Below are positions 5,116-5,247 of a DNA stretch of 5,247 nt, one piece after another. The notes under the pieces are model-generated. The model was not told where the DNA came from and did no database searches. It was given only the letters and a program-made list of their open reading frames with translations. The position numbers and the translations under genes are program-made. Numbering within the stretch: position 1 is the stretch's first letter; each line of letters begins with the position of its first letter. This DNA comes from JBCCFW01 sp039029535 (GTDB lineage: Bacteria; Acidobacteriota; JBCCFW01), in contig JBCCFW010000284.1 of the NCBI GenBank assembly GCA_039029535.1, positions 1 to 5,247 of the forward strand, written 5' to 3'.

Positions 5116-5144
5116 TTGACGCGGCGGGGCCTCCATGTGATGAT
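5116..5144 (+). promoter_or_regulatory. Sigma70-type promoter of tRNA-Ala
   Basis: TTGACG (5116-5121, 5/6 to the -35 consensus) is followed after exactly 17 bases by GATGAT (5139-5144, 4/6), directly preceded by TGT, an extended -10. The predicted start is near 5151, leaving a leader of about 15 bases before the tRNA, typical for a stable RNA gene. Confidence 0.65.
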
Positions 5145-5165
5145 CCCCGGCCTTGCGAGACCCGT

Positions 5166-5241
5166 GGGCCTGTGGCGCAGTTGGGAGCGCGCCTGAATGG
5201 CATTCAGGAGGTCGGGGGTTCGATCCCCCCCAGGTCCACCA
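5166..5241 (+). tRNA. tRNA-Ala (anticodon GGC)
   Basis: This is a complete 76-nt cloverleaf. The acceptor stem is GGGCCTG (5166-5172) with CAGGTCC (5231-5237), including the G3-U70 wobble pair that marks alanine tRNAs. The D stem is GCGC/GCGC (5175-5178 and 5187-5190). The anticodon stem is CCTGA/TCAGG (5192-5196 and 5204-5208), with loop ATGGCAT giving anticodon GGC at 5199-5201. The T stem is GGGGG/CCCCC (5214-5218 and 5226-5230) with loop TTCGATC. The discriminator base is A5238 and the CCA end is encoded (5239-5241). It reads GCC and GCU alanine codons, GCC being the expected favourite in a GC-rich genome. It is transcribed divergently from the paralogue genes. Confidence 0.98.
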
Positions 5242-5247
5242 CCTTTC

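Noticed and set aside
4696..5136. 147-residue N-terminal extension of paralogue B
   Set aside because: It precedes a clear signal peptide, is low-complexity, and covers the leader hairpin and promoter-region blocks conserved with paralogue A. The matching upstream DNA of A is not open in that register.

Overview
The window is GC-rich bacterial DNA, except for the first ~135 bases. Both signal-peptide proteins and the lipoprotein-type binding protein suggest a diderm-like or otherwise export-rich bacterium. The sequence does not fix the phylum. A high-GC lineage such as Planctomycetota or Myxococcota fits, but that is a guess.

Layout. (1) Bases 1-~137 are AT-richer (about 46% GC over the first 120 bases, counted by hand) and do not belong with what follows. 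They cut short a minus-strand peptide ABC transporter binding-protein gene (68-1279). (2) Directly upstream of it on the minus strand lies an OppC/DppC-type permease gene (1284-2258, GTG start), four bases away, so the two form an operon. No OppB-type permease or ATPase is in the window. (3) Bases 2259-2637 hold no convincing gene. They contain the permease leader, a possible promoter, and a cluster of inverted repeats. (4) Two tandem minus-strand paralogues follow, at 2721-3587 and 3910-4695. Each encodes a secreted protein with a small N-terminal domain and an array of 18-residue DGxG repeats (DUF4097-like beta-solenoid). Each has its own intrinsic terminator (2638-2677 and 3839-3876) and its own leader. 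(5) At the right edge, on the plus strand, is a complete tRNA-Ala(GGC) gene (5166-5241) with a good sigma70-type promoter.

How it fits together. The transporter genes would import peptides, with the binding protein capturing substrate outside the membrane and the permease forming half of the channel. The two solenoid genes are an old tandem duplication. Their proteins align without an indel for 250 residues at about 52% identity (hand count). The duplication also carried the upstream region. Both leaders keep a 7-bp hairpin with a 16-nt loop, nine bases before the Shine-Dalgarno run, with one compensatory base-pair change and one change to a G-U pair that forms only in minus-strand RNA. This conserved leader structure is the most interesting signal in the window. 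The clearest problem is the composition break at the left end, which is either a recent junction or an assembly chimera.
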